From positions 1 to 19,505 of the forward strand of contig JANWIB010000048.1 in NCBI GenBank assembly GCA_025450155.1: a DNA stretch of 19,505 bases. The letters are read 5' to 3'. Below are positions 7,664 through 14,949 of this stretch, piece after piece (position 1 is the stretch's first letter; each line of letters starts with the position of its first letter). The stretch is from Sphingobacteriaceae bacterium (lineage in GTDB: Bacteria; Bacteroidota; Bacteroidia; Sphingobacteriales; Sphingobacteriaceae). The notes beneath the pieces are model-generated. The model was given only the letters and a program-made list of their open reading frames with translations. It was not told where the DNA came from and did no database searches. Both the position numbers and the translations under genes were made by a program.

Positions 7664-9163
7664 ATGGAAAATTTAAAAAATTGCTTTCTTGCCTTTATGG
7701 TATCATTAACCTTGCTTATTGCATGTAAGAAGGATCCGAAACCAGGTGCCCCATCCAAAAATGGAAGCAGAGATGAGCTTACCAAAGATTCTATTTTTCT
7801 ATATGCCAAAGAAACCTATCTCTGGAATGATGCCTTGCCTTCGTACGGAAACTTTAATCCACGCGGTTTTGCTAACTTCGATGCAGAAGTTGATGCTTTA
7901 GGAAACTACAAAATTAACCCTGCAACCGGAAAGCCTTATGATAAATACTCTTTTATAGATGACGGAACCATTTCGGATGAGCTTAATGGAGTAAGTGGCG
8001 ATTTTGGCTTCGGCGTGTTCTACAATAGTGGTAGTTCCACAGATCTTCGTATAAATTATGTTTATGCAGGCTCTCCTGCTGCAGTAAAGGGATTAAAAAG
8101 GGGAGATCAGATTGTTAAATTAAATGGACGTACAGATTTAGATAACCAAAGTAATGGAACAATAAATTTTGTGGTAGATGCCATATATGGATCAAAGGAA
8201 ACGGTAAATCTTACTGTAAAAAAAGCAGATGGCTCGACAGCAGATGTTTCTATAAACAGGGCGACTTACAGTATAGACCCGATTTTGTACAGAAATGTAT
8301 ATACTGCCGGAACAAAAAAAGTAGGTTATTTTGTATTTAACAGTTTCCTACGCATTTCTTCCGATAATAATGCACCCACAGCCCTTAAAGCCAAATTAGA
8401 TGAGTTATTCGCTTATTTTCAAAGTCAGGGTGTAACCGAAGTGATTGTTGATTTACGATACAACGGCGGTGGAAGTGTAGAAACGGCAGATTATATCGTA
8501 AATTATCTGGCGCCAACTTCGACCAATGGTGTGATGCATGTGGATCATTACAACCAATTGATGCAGCAACATAAAGCTACTATATTAAAGAACCAGAAGT
8601 TTAAATATAACGGACAAACCTATTCATTTTTCGATTTCGATTTTTCTACTCAAGGGTCGACATCTAATTTTGAAAAGAAAGGAAGTTTAAATTTATCACG
8701 CATCTATTTTATCGTTACCAGATCAACAGCTTCTGCCAGCGAATTAGTTATCAATTGCTTGAAACCAGTAATTGACGTTAAACTTATTGGAAATACCACT
8801 TATGGTAAGCCCGTAGGTTTTTTCGCATTACATATAGATAAATACGATTTATATATTCCTCAATTTCAAACAAAAAACAGAAATGGTGAGGGCGATTATT
8901 TTACCGGCATGAGTGTAGATAAAAGCGACTATGATGATGTTTCTAAAGATTTTGGCGACCCTGCCGAGCGTTATCTGGCTTATGCCTTAAATTATGCAGA
9001 GAAAGGAAATTTTATATTAACCGCTAGTCAATCTGCAAGAATATCCGGACTGGCAATGCCATCAAAACGAATGAGTATAGAAGAAGACCGACGCGTGATA
9101 CGAGAATTAGAGCGAACAAAATTCAAGGGGATGATTAAAACCAGAAAACCTGAAAATAAATAG
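7664..9163 (+). CDS. S41 family (CtpA/Tsp-like) PDZ peptidase, lipoprotein
   Basis: This 499-aa protein has an N-terminal signal ending LLIAC (Cys21), a lipobox followed by KKD, so it is a lipoprotein on the periplasmic or surface side. A short N-terminal helical domain contains ETYLWNDALP. A PDZ-like domain follows (about 110-200, with AGSPAAVKGLKRGDQIVKLNG). The S41 protease domain has VGYFVFNSF, VDLRYNGGG (262-270), the catalytic Ser357 in STASASELV and Lys382 in TYGKPVG. The Ser-Lys spacing of 25 is the same as in E. coli Tsp. It should cleave proteins in the envelope. As the last gene of the operon with a LolD-type ATPase it may act in envelope maintenance, which is inference. A weak hairpin follows at 9170-9203. 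Confidence 0.93.
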   Translation: MENLKNCFLAFMVSLTLLIACKKDPKPGAPSKNGSRDELTKDSIFLYAKETYLWNDALPSYGNFNPRGFANFDAEVDALGNYKINPATGKPYDKYSFIDDGTISDELNGVSGDFGFGVFYNSGSSTDLRINYVYAGSPAAVKGLKRGDQIVKLNGRTDLDNQSNGTINFVVDAIYGSKETVNLTVKKADGSTADVSINRATYSIDPILYRNVYTAGTKKVGYFVFNSFLRISSDNNAPTALKAKLDELFAYFQSQGVTEVIVDLRYNGGGSVETADYIVNYLAPTSTNGVMHVDHYNQLMQQHKATILKNQKFKYNGQTYSFFDFDFSTQGSTSNFEKKGSLNLSRIYFIVTRSTASASELVINCLKPVIDVKLIGNTTYGKPVGFFALHIDKYDLYIPQFQTKNRNGEGDYFTGMSVDKSDYDDVSKDFGDPAERYLAYALNYAEKGNFILTASQSARISGLAMPSKRMSIEEDRRVIRELERTKFKGMIKTRKPENK

Positions 9164-9169
9164 AATAAG

Positions 9170-9203
9170 GAATAGACTTTTTGTTGATGAATAGTCTTTT
9201 TTG
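9170..9203 (+). terminator. Weak terminator after the S41 gene
   Basis: A 5-bp stem (AGACT 9174-9178 with AGTCT 9193-9197) closes a 14-nt loop and is followed at once by a run of seven T. The same bases also look like a short imperfect direct repeat (AATAGACTTTTT / AATAGTCTTTTT), so the hairpin call is tentative. Confidence 0.45.
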
Positions 9204-9230
9204 AGAGAAAGATATTAAATAAACAAATTT

Positions 9231-9497
9231 ATGATAGGAGAATTGATTCTCAAAGAAGAAATCCCTAATTGCAAAATTATACAAGCTGCTGAAGATCACT
9301 CAAACGAGCTCAAAGAAAAGTTGGAAAATGCCATGCGTTTAGGAAATGAATTTAAATCAAAGGCTGTCATTGCTTTTCAAACTGAAGATGGCCCCAAAAA
9401 AGTAGAAACCACTGTTTGGGCGGTTACAGAGAACTACATCCAGTTAAAAAATGGTATCCTGATTCCAACCAAAAGCTTAATTGATATTGAGTATTGA
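9231..9497 (+). CDS. Conserved small protein of unknown function, 88 aa
   Basis: This 88-aa soluble protein starts MIGELILKEEIPNCKIIQAAE. A charged helix (HSNELKEKLENAMRLGNEFKSKA) is followed by a beta-rich C-terminal half (AVIAFQTEDG, VETTVWAVTENYIQL, GILIPTKSLIDIEY) that could form a small barrel. It has no signal peptide, membrane segment or catalytic motif. I do not recognise a named family; the even codon use and the fold-like pattern suggest a real, conserved gene. The SIMPL gene starts 19 nt after its stop. The last 40 bases before the stop (9456-9495) occur again, 39/40 identical, after the SIMPL gene at 10235-10274, so the gene's 3' end has been copied. Confidence 0.75.
   Translation: MIGELILKEEIPNCKIIQAAEDHSNELKEKLENAMRLGNEFKSKAVIAFQTEDGPKKVETTVWAVTENYIQLKNGILIPTKSLIDIEY
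9456..9495 (+). repeat. 40-bp direct repeat, copy 1 (3' end of the 88-aa gene)
   Basis: These 40 bases encode the C-terminal residues ILIPTKSLIDIEY of the 88-aa protein. They recur 779 bp downstream with a single difference (C9470 versus T10249). The two copies bracket the SIMPL-domain gene. The sequences outside the 40 bp do not match each other on either side. Confidence 0.95.
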
Positions 9498-9516
9498 AAA
9501 ATTCAATTACTAAAAA

Positions 9517-10224
9517 ATGAAAAAGATTAAAATTTTAGCCCTTCTTATTGTTTTAACAGGTTTAAGAAATGTACAGGCGCAACCGCAGGTAAACGCGGAT
9601 AACAGAAAGTATATTGAAGTGACGGGCAGCGCCGAAATGACCGTTCAACCCGATGAAATAGAACTAAGAATTGTATTATCGGAATACAACAAAAATGGTA
9701 AAAAGGTCGGATTGGATAAAGTTCAATCTCTCTTTGATGAGGTGCTCAAAAAGAATAATATAAAGCCAGAAACACTTATGTTCGAAGATATGGAAGGTTA
9801 CTGGTGGTATTGGTGGAGCTCACGAGATGCTCAGTATCATACAAAAACTGTTAAATTGAAGCTATCTAAAGAGACTAATTTTCTTAGTCTGGTGGAAGGT
9901 TTAAATGAAAAATGGGTACAAGATATCCGAATTTCAAATTCAACAAATAAGAATATTCAGAAATACCGGAAAGAGATTAAAATTGAGGCCGTAAAAGCGG
10001 CAAAGGAAAAAGCGGCGTATTTATTAGAAAGTTTGAATGAACAGATAGGGGGTGTTTTATCTATTGAAGAAATTCCCGATCAGTATAAATATTGGTGGGA
10101 TAGAGGGGGGAATTTAGCAAGTAACACAACGATATATCAAAGTAATACTGATGAAAATAATATTGAAAATGTTGCCGGGATAAAATTGCGCTACGAGATT
10201 AAAGCTAAATTTGGAATAAAATAA
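9517..10224 (+). CDS. SIMPL (DUF541) domain-containing exported protein
   Basis: This 235-aa protein has a signal peptide (MKKIKILALLIVLTGLRNVQAQ, cleavage near 22) and should be periplasmic. The SIMPL domain starts with YIEVTGSAEMTVQPDEIELRIVLSEY, the family's typical first strand pair. It also has the conserved helix YRKEIKIEAVKAAKEKAAYLLESL (150-173) and the end GIKLRYEIKAKFGI. SIMPL proteins form oligomeric shells or bind partners; their biochemical role is poorly known. Two Trp/Tyr-rich insertions are striking: GYWWYWWSS (94-102) and YKYWWDRGG (190-198), probably exposed aromatic patches. The gene is bracketed by a 40-bp direct repeat, so it may have been inserted behind the 88-aa gene or be left over from a tandem duplication. 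Base composition looks like that of its neighbours. Confidence 0.88.
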   Translation: MKKIKILALLIVLTGLRNVQAQPQVNADNRKYIEVTGSAEMTVQPDEIELRIVLSEYNKNGKKVGLDKVQSLFDEVLKKNNIKPETLMFEDMEGYWWYWWSSRDAQYHTKTVKLKLSKETNFLSLVEGLNEKWVQDIRISNSTNKNIQKYRKEIKIEAVKAAKEKAAYLLESLNEQIGGVLSIEEIPDQYKYWWDRGGNLASNTTIYQSNTDENNIENVAGIKLRYEIKAKFGIK

Positions 10225-10234
10225 ATCTGTTTGA

Positions 10235-10274
10235 ATCCTGATTCCAACTAAAAGCTTAATTGATATTGAGTATT
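10235..10274 (+). repeat. 40-bp direct repeat, copy 2
   Basis: Second copy of the 3' end of the 88-aa gene, 39/40 identical to 9456-9495, placed 10 nt after the SIMPL stop. The one difference (C to T at 10249) is a synonymous third-position change in a Thr codon. Confidence 0.95.
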
Positions 10275-10276
10275 AG
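10235..10276 (+). pseudogene. Remnant of the C-terminus of the 88-aa gene
   Basis: The segment still reads I-L-I-P-T-K-S-L-I-D-I-E-Y followed by a stop (TAG here, TGA in the intact gene). An in-frame TGA at 10232-10234 directly precedes it, so it cannot be translated as part of a longer protein. It is a gene fragment of 13 codons with the coding frame preserved, not a functional gene. Confidence 0.8.
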
Positions 10277-10325
10277 TTTTTAAAGATTACCGATATATAA
10301 CTGTTAAAATTACGCTCGTAAATTA

Positions 10326-11261
10326 ATGAAAGAGATACTGCGGGATAGGAGTTTTAAACTTTCTATAATTCTGACATTTATTTTCTTTGGAACGGGTATT
10401 GCATTTCTTTTCATGGGACTTGCAGATTATAGTTGGATACTATTTGTTTTGTTACCGGTTGTATTAGGAGTCTCCCTTGGTTTTTTATCCAATCACAAGC
10501 GTGTTATTATCGGGGCATTTATCACAACTGTAGTTCTTTTTGGGGCAATGTATATTCCCGGACTGTCGGGCTTGTTGTGTATTGTAATGACACTTCCTGT
10601 TGTTATACCTTTAATTTGCCTTGGATATGTAATTGCTCATTTAGTAAAACGGTATAAGGAAATTAAATCCGACAGACTATCCGTATTGTTATTACCACTA
10701 CTACCTTTCATTATTGCAGCACCCCTAGAGCATTATTTAAAACAGGAGAAAATGCAGATTATCGAAGTTAAAACAGAACAGGTTTTTAACTACACACCCG
10801 AACAGGTTTACGATGCGATTAAATCTGTAGATACCTTAGATGCCGAGAAGCCATTTTTAATGAAATTTGATTTGCCTATCCCGACTAAGTGTGTGTTAGA
10901 GAAAGAAGAAGTTGGTGGAACACGAACCTGTTATTTTGATGGAGGCTCTCTGAGTAATCAAGATTTTGGCGGTGGAACAATTACTGAAAAAATAACTGAA
11001 CTCGAAAGGGGTAAAGTATTAAGAATGGATGTAACCGACTACAATTTAATTGGCCGGAAGTGGCTTGGCTTTAAAGAAGCTATTTATTATTTTGATAAAG
11101 TCGGAGCAAACGGATGTAAACTAACACGAGTGACGACCTACACATCGGTACTGACCCCCAGAATTTATTGGGAACCCTTAGAAAAACTTGGCGTTAGGCA
11201 AGAACATGCTTATGTATTTAGCAATCTTACTAAAGATTTAAGAAAGAAATATGGCAGGTAA
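10326..11261 (+). CDS. Membrane protein with C-terminal SRPBCC (START/polyketide cyclase-like) domain
   Basis: This 311-aa protein has two parts. The N-terminal half has about five hydrophobic segments (about 11-31, 35-54, 59-79, 82-107 and 118-138), so it is an inner-membrane protein. The C-terminal half (about 145-308) has the layout of a SRPBCC ligand-binding domain: VKTEQVFNYTPEQVYDAIKSVDTL at the first strand and helix, then FDLPIPTKC, GGTRTCYFDGG, TITEKITELERGKVLRMDV, and a long C-terminal helix with EHAYVFSNLTKDLRKKYG. Such domains bind hydrophobic ligands in a deep pocket. A soluble SRPBCC domain joined to a multi-pass membrane part suggests lipid or small-molecule sensing or transfer, which is inference. 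Start ATG 10326 lies 50 nt after the pseudogene stop. The gene converges on smc with a weak hairpin between them. Confidence 0.8.
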   Translation: MKEILRDRSFKLSIILTFIFFGTGIAFLFMGLADYSWILFVLLPVVLGVSLGFLSNHKRVIIGAFITTVVLFGAMYIPGLSGLLCIVMTLPVVIPLICLGYVIAHLVKRYKEIKSDRLSVLLLPLLPFIIAAPLEHYLKQEKMQIIEVKTEQVFNYTPEQVYDAIKSVDTLDAEKPFLMKFDLPIPTKCVLEKEEVGGTRTCYFDGGSLSNQDFGGGTITEKITELERGKVLRMDVTDYNLIGRKWLGFKEAIYYFDKVGANGCKLTRVTTYTSVLTPRIYWEPLEKLGVRQEHAYVFSNLTKDLRKKYGR

Positions 11262-11275
11262 TGATAATTGCCAGA

Positions 11276-11299
11276 TTGCCAATTGAGGGCAACTTTTTT
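11276..11299 (+). terminator. Weak terminator after the SRPBCC gene
   Basis: A 5-bp stem (TTGCC 11276-11280 with GGCAA 11288-11292) has a 7-nt loop and is followed by one C and six T. The T-run reaches into the stop codon of the convergent smc gene. An alternative left arm (TTGCC at 11268-11272) exists, so the fold is uncertain. Confidence 0.42.
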
Positions 11300-14200
11300 A
11301 TGCCACTTCCCGTAAATCTACAGCCACTACTCTGGAAACACCCTGTTCTACCATGGTTACCCCGTAAATAATATCAGTGCTGGCAATGGTTCGCTTGTTG
11401 TGCGAAACAATAATAAACTGCGATTCGGAAGAGAACTTGCGGATGATATTATTGAATTTGTCAATGTTGGTATCATCCAAAGGCGCATCCACCTCATCAA
11501 AAATACAGAAAGGAGCAGGCTTTAACAGGTAAAGTGAGAACAGCAAAGCGGTAGCCGTTAAGGTTTTTTCCCCACCAGATAACTGATTAATAGATAAGGG
11601 CCTTTTTCCTTTCGGGCGGGCAATAATATCGATATCCGACTCCAGCGGATTATCCGGAGTGGTTAATATCAGGTCGCAATTATCTTCTTCATTAAATAAC
11701 GATCGGAATACCCGGATGAAATCCTCTCTGACGTGATTAAATGCCGCCATAAATTTATCTTTGGCCGTATCATCAATTTCTTTAATAGTTTCCAATAAGG
11801 AGTATTTCGCCTCTAATAAATCTTTCTTTTGATTTTGTATGAAAGTATAACGTTCATCCATTTCCTGGTAGGCTTCCATTGCCATCGGGTTAATCGCTCC
11901 GAATTCATCCAACTGTCGCTTTACACGTTCCGTTTTATCCCGAAGTTCATCCTGATCTTCGTCTTCAGGTATTTCTGCCTCTAACAGATCATTAATATCA
12001 ATAGAAAACTCAACAGATAAACGTTCTTTTAGGGCATTCAGATCCAATTTGAGATTGTTCTTTTTATCTTTAATCTCATCGGCTATCACATCAAACTGCT
12101 CTTTTTTCCGTCTAAGTGTACTCAGTTTCTCCTCGGTTTCTGTAATGGAGCCTCGTGAAGCATAATATTCCTGCTCAAGTTCCTCAACACCTTTTTCAAG
12201 TGCTTCTTTTTGAGTGTACATGGCCATGAGGTCTTCATCCGAATGATCCACATGCTGCAGTGTATGGGTTATTTCAGTTTTTGTCTTTTCCAATTCTGAG
12301 GCATTGGACTCAATCCTGGAACTTAAATTTCGTTCCTGGCTATCGCGATAATCCAAGTCTTTTTCAAGACCTGAAACTTTATTTTGCTGTTGGTGAAAAC
12401 GAATGTTATCCTGGTTATGAGAAGTAGATTTTTCAGTTACGATTTCCGATAATGTATTGTAATCCAATTGCTTTTCAACCAGTTGATCAGATAGTTGTTG
12501 TTTCTGAGCTTTTAATGCTGTCAGTTTGGGTTCTGCCTGTACCAGTTCTTCTGTAAGGGCCGATATTTTTTGTTCAATATCCTGTTTGCGGTTTTGGCTG
12601 TTCTCAATAAAGGCGACATATTGTTCTTGCCGCGTTTTTACAGACACTAACTCATTGTTGGTCTGATTGAGTTCTTGTTGTAGCCGTTGAATATCTTCCT
12701 TTTTAGAAGCACTTTTTAACGCAACCACTTTCTGGCTTTCCTGTTCGATCGAGGTCTTCAGTTTGCTGATCTGATTTTCTAAGGCACGGATTTCTTTGGC
12801 CAGATTTTCCAGATTTTTTGCTCGTCCAATACGTTTACCTTCAAATAAGCCTACCGATCCACCCGTCATCCCAATGCTGGATTTAGTGAATTTTCCGGTT
12901 TTACTTAAAATAATATGGTCTTCAGTTGGTAAGGCCGATCCTAATTCTTCCTCTTCATTTCCGGTGATAAGAAATACCCGATGAAGCAGATGCTCGCAAA
13001 GTAGTTGGTATTTCTCTTCCACATCAATAATGTCTAATGCGGCTACCAGCTTCTCATTTGGCGATGTAGCTCGCTTGGAAGATTTGCCAATAGATTCAAG
13101 GATGAAAAAATTAGCCCGCCCTTTGGCCGAATCGCTTAACAAGCGAATTGCATGGATTGCCTCTGCCTGGGTTTCTACCACATAATGATTCATTACTGGC
13201 TCCAGGTAATTTTCTATCGAAATGCGGTACTCTTCTTTACAAAAAAGTACGTCGGATAGGAGTGGAGCCTGTTTTGCCCATCCCGTATTCTTTTTTAAAA
13301 AACGAACAGATTCCGGAAACCCTTCCAGGTTATCTACCAGCGATTTAGTCAGGTTATATTCGTTTTGTTTGGCATCCAGTTTCCGGCTTTCTGCCGATAA
13401 TTGTTCTTTTTGCGAAGCAAGGAGTTCTTCCGAAGAAGTGATTTTAAGCAGTAACTCCGCCTCTAATTGTTCACGTTGTTCAAAAACTTCTTTCTGTTTC
13501 CTGAGTTTTGCCTCCAGTTCCGACACCGCTTTGTTGAACTCATTCAACTCTATTTCCTTCGATTCGGTGTCTACGATGTTTCTACGACTCTCCTGCAAAA
13601 GTGCTTCTTTTTGAATGTTCAGAACTGCCAGGTCTTTTTCCAGTTTGTAAACCTGGTTTTGTACCTCATTATTGTGCTTCGAGAACTGCTCAAGCGCTGT
13701 TTTAGCAGCTTGTTGCTTGATACGAAGTTCATCCAATTCATCTTTTTGGTTAGATAAAGCAGTTTTAATATCCCCTAAAATTTCATTCTCCTGCACCAGT
13801 TCTTCATTAAGGCGTTTGCTATTATAAAGCACATGGTTTAGTTGCGATTTATCTTTCTCCAGTTCTTCATTCAATCGCTTTTGCTTATCCTCTAAATGCC
13901 TTAATTGTTCATTCTTTATTTTCTTCTCGCTTTCGTATGTCCTTATTTTGCCAAGGTATTCATTCGCAGCTTTTTGTTGGATAGAAAGATTTTTTTCTTT
14001 CGTAAGCGAATCGAGTTTGAGTTGTTGAAGCATGGCCTCAAGCTTATCCATTTCAGCAATAATCGCCGTCCGCTCGGTTGTTTGTTTTTCTTCCTGCTCT
14101 TCCAGTTTTTGTAATGATTCACTAAATCCCACTATCCTGAACGAGGCTAAGCTGATACTTAATGCTTTGTATTGATCTTTTAAGCGATAATAACGTTCTG

Positions 14201-14834
14201 CTTTTTTCGCCTGGCTTTCTAAAGTTTTCAGGTTTTTTTCAATCTCAAATAAAATATCTTCTACACGGCTTAAATCGGCTTCCGTATCTTTTAATTTATT
14301 GAACGTTTGCTTTTTTCGAAGTTTATATTTCGATATTCCCGAAGCCTCTTCAAATAAAGTCCTTCTTGATCCTTCTTTATTAGCAATGATTTCATCAATC
14401 ATCTTCAACTCAATAATCGAATAAGAATCAGGGCCGATGCCGGTATCTAAAAAGAGGTCAGTAATGTCTTTCAGGCGACACTGTACATCGTTTAGACGAT
14501 ATTCACTTTCTCCAGAGCGATACAATTTCCGGGTTATGGTTATTTGCGAAAATTCAGTGGACAATACATTTCTTGTATTGTCAAAACTTAACGAAACTTC
14601 TGCTAATTGTGAAGGCTTTCGGGTTTTTGTTCCGTTAAAAATGATATTTTCCATTTTTTCAGAACGAAGCATGCGAGTACTTTGCTCACCTAAAACCCAG
14701 CGTATGGCGTCCACTACATTCGATTTCCCACAACCGTTCGGGCCGACAATAGCAGTCACACCCTCGTTGAAGTTGATCGTTATTTTATCTCCGAAACTTT
14801 TAAATCCTTTAATTTCTAATCGTGTTAACTGCAT
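11298..14834 (-). CDS. smc: Chromosome segregation protein SMC
   Basis: SMC is the coiled-coil ATPase of the bacterial condensin complex (with ScpA and ScpB), which organises and helps separate chromosomes. The protein has 1178 aa, full length. The N-terminal head starts MQLTRLEIKGFKSFGDKI and has Walker A GPNGCGKS (31-38). Then come a long coiled coil, the hinge domain around residues 500-650 (with EGFPESVRFL and IGMTGGSVGLFEGKRIGR), the returning coiled coil, and the C-terminal head with signature LSGGEKT (1085-1091), Walker B CIFDEVDAPLD (D1113, E1114) and VSHNKRTI. I chose ATG 14834 over the in-frame ATG at 14879: the 15 extra residues (CLFCPESPEDD...) are unlike the family and would include a likely promoter box and the palindrome at 14851-14865. 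It stands alone; scpA and scpB are not in the window. Confidence 0.96.
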   Translation of the reverse strand: MQLTRLEIKGFKSFGDKITINFNEGVTAIVGPNGCGKSNVVDAIRWVLGEQSTRMLRSEKMENIIFNGTKTRKPSQLAEVSLSFDNTRNVLSTEFSQITITRKLYRSGESEYRLNDVQCRLKDITDLFLDTGIGPDSYSIIELKMIDEIIANKEGSRRTLFEEASGISKYKLRKKQTFNKLKDTEADLSRVEDILFEIEKNLKTLESQAKKAERYYRLKDQYKALSISLASFRIVGFSESLQKLEEQEEKQTTERTAIIAEMDKLEAMLQQLKLDSLTKEKNLSIQQKAANEYLGKIRTYESEKKIKNEQLRHLEDKQKRLNEELEKDKSQLNHVLYNSKRLNEELVQENEILGDIKTALSNQKDELDELRIKQQAAKTALEQFSKHNNEVQNQVYKLEKDLAVLNIQKEALLQESRRNIVDTESKEIELNEFNKAVSELEAKLRKQKEVFEQREQLEAELLLKITSSEELLASQKEQLSAESRKLDAKQNEYNLTKSLVDNLEGFPESVRFLKKNTGWAKQAPLLSDVLFCKEEYRISIENYLEPVMNHYVVETQAEAIHAIRLLSDSAKGRANFFILESIGKSSKRATSPNEKLVAALDIIDVEEKYQLLCEHLLHRVFLITGNEEEELGSALPTEDHIILSKTGKFTKSSIGMTGGSVGLFEGKRIGRAKNLENLAKEIRALENQISKLKTSIEQESQKVVALKSASKKEDIQRLQQELNQTNNELVSVKTRQEQYVAFIENSQNRKQDIEQKISALTEELVQAEPKLTALKAQKQQLSDQLVEKQLDYNTLSEIVTEKSTSHNQDNIRFHQQQNKVSGLEKDLDYRDSQERNLSSRIESNASELEKTKTEITHTLQHVDHSDEDLMAMYTQKEALEKGVEELEQEYYASRGSITETEEKLSTLRRKKEQFDVIADEIKDKKNNLKLDLNALKERLSVEFSIDINDLLEAEIPEDEDQDELRDKTERVKRQLDEFGAINPMAMEAYQEMDERYTFIQNQKKDLLEAKYSLLETIKEIDDTAKDKFMAAFNHVREDFIRVFRSLFNEEDNCDLILTTPDNPLESDIDIIARPKGKRPLSINQLSGGEKTLTATALLFSLYLLKPAPFCIFDEVDAPLDDTNIDKFNNIIRKFSSESQFIIVSHNKRTIASTDIIYGVTMVEQGVSRVVAVDLREVA

Positions 14835-14850
14835 CTTCTCTAAATCATCT

Positions 14851-14865
14851 TCCGGAGACTCCGGA
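14851..14865. promoter_or_regulatory. GC-rich palindrome in the smc leader
   Basis: TCCGGAG-A-CTCCGGA is a perfect inverted repeat with 7-bp arms around one base, starting 17 nt upstream of the smc ATG in an otherwise AT-rich spacer. As RNA it could form a 5-bp UCCGG/CCGGA stem with a 5-nt loop; as DNA it has the form of a small operator. A TTAATTTG box (14886 down to 14879 on the minus strand), one mismatch from TAnnTTTG, lies just upstream, so the palindrome would sit early in the transcript. The role is inferred. Confidence 0.45.
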
Positions 14866-14911
14866 CAAAACAGGCACACAAATTAAGGAATTCTACGTAA
14901 TATTAGTGTAG

Positions 14912-14945
14912 TTGTTTAATTAAGGATGAAATTTATCTAACTTCG
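14912..14945 (+). promoter_or_regulatory. Promoter of the 161-aa gene, leaderless type
   Basis: TTG at 14912-14914 and TAACTTCG at 14938-14945 are 23 nt apart, the same spacing as in the ABC operon promoter. The -7-like box differs from TAnnTTTG by one base and ends 4 nt before the ATG at 14950, which predicts a transcript with almost no leader. Confidence 0.48.
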
Positions 14946-14949
14946 TTTT

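Noticed and set aside
9456..10276. Insertion sequence or transposon interpretation of the 40-bp repeats
   Set aside because: No transposase, no terminal inverted repeats next to the copies, and the repeat is coding sequence of the neighbouring gene. Target-site duplications of 40 bp would be unusual.
14835..14879. In-frame N-terminal extension of smc starting at ATG 14879
   Set aside because: The 15 extra residues are unlike SMC proteins, which start at MxLxRLEIxGFKSF. The longer version would also overlap the likely promoter box and the palindrome. ATG 14834 is preferred.
13222..14886. Several plus-strand open frames of 66-149 codons opposite smc
   Set aside because: They lie antisense within the smc coding region, are rich in Ser, Phe and Cys as expected from the reverse complement of coiled-coil codons, and match no family.
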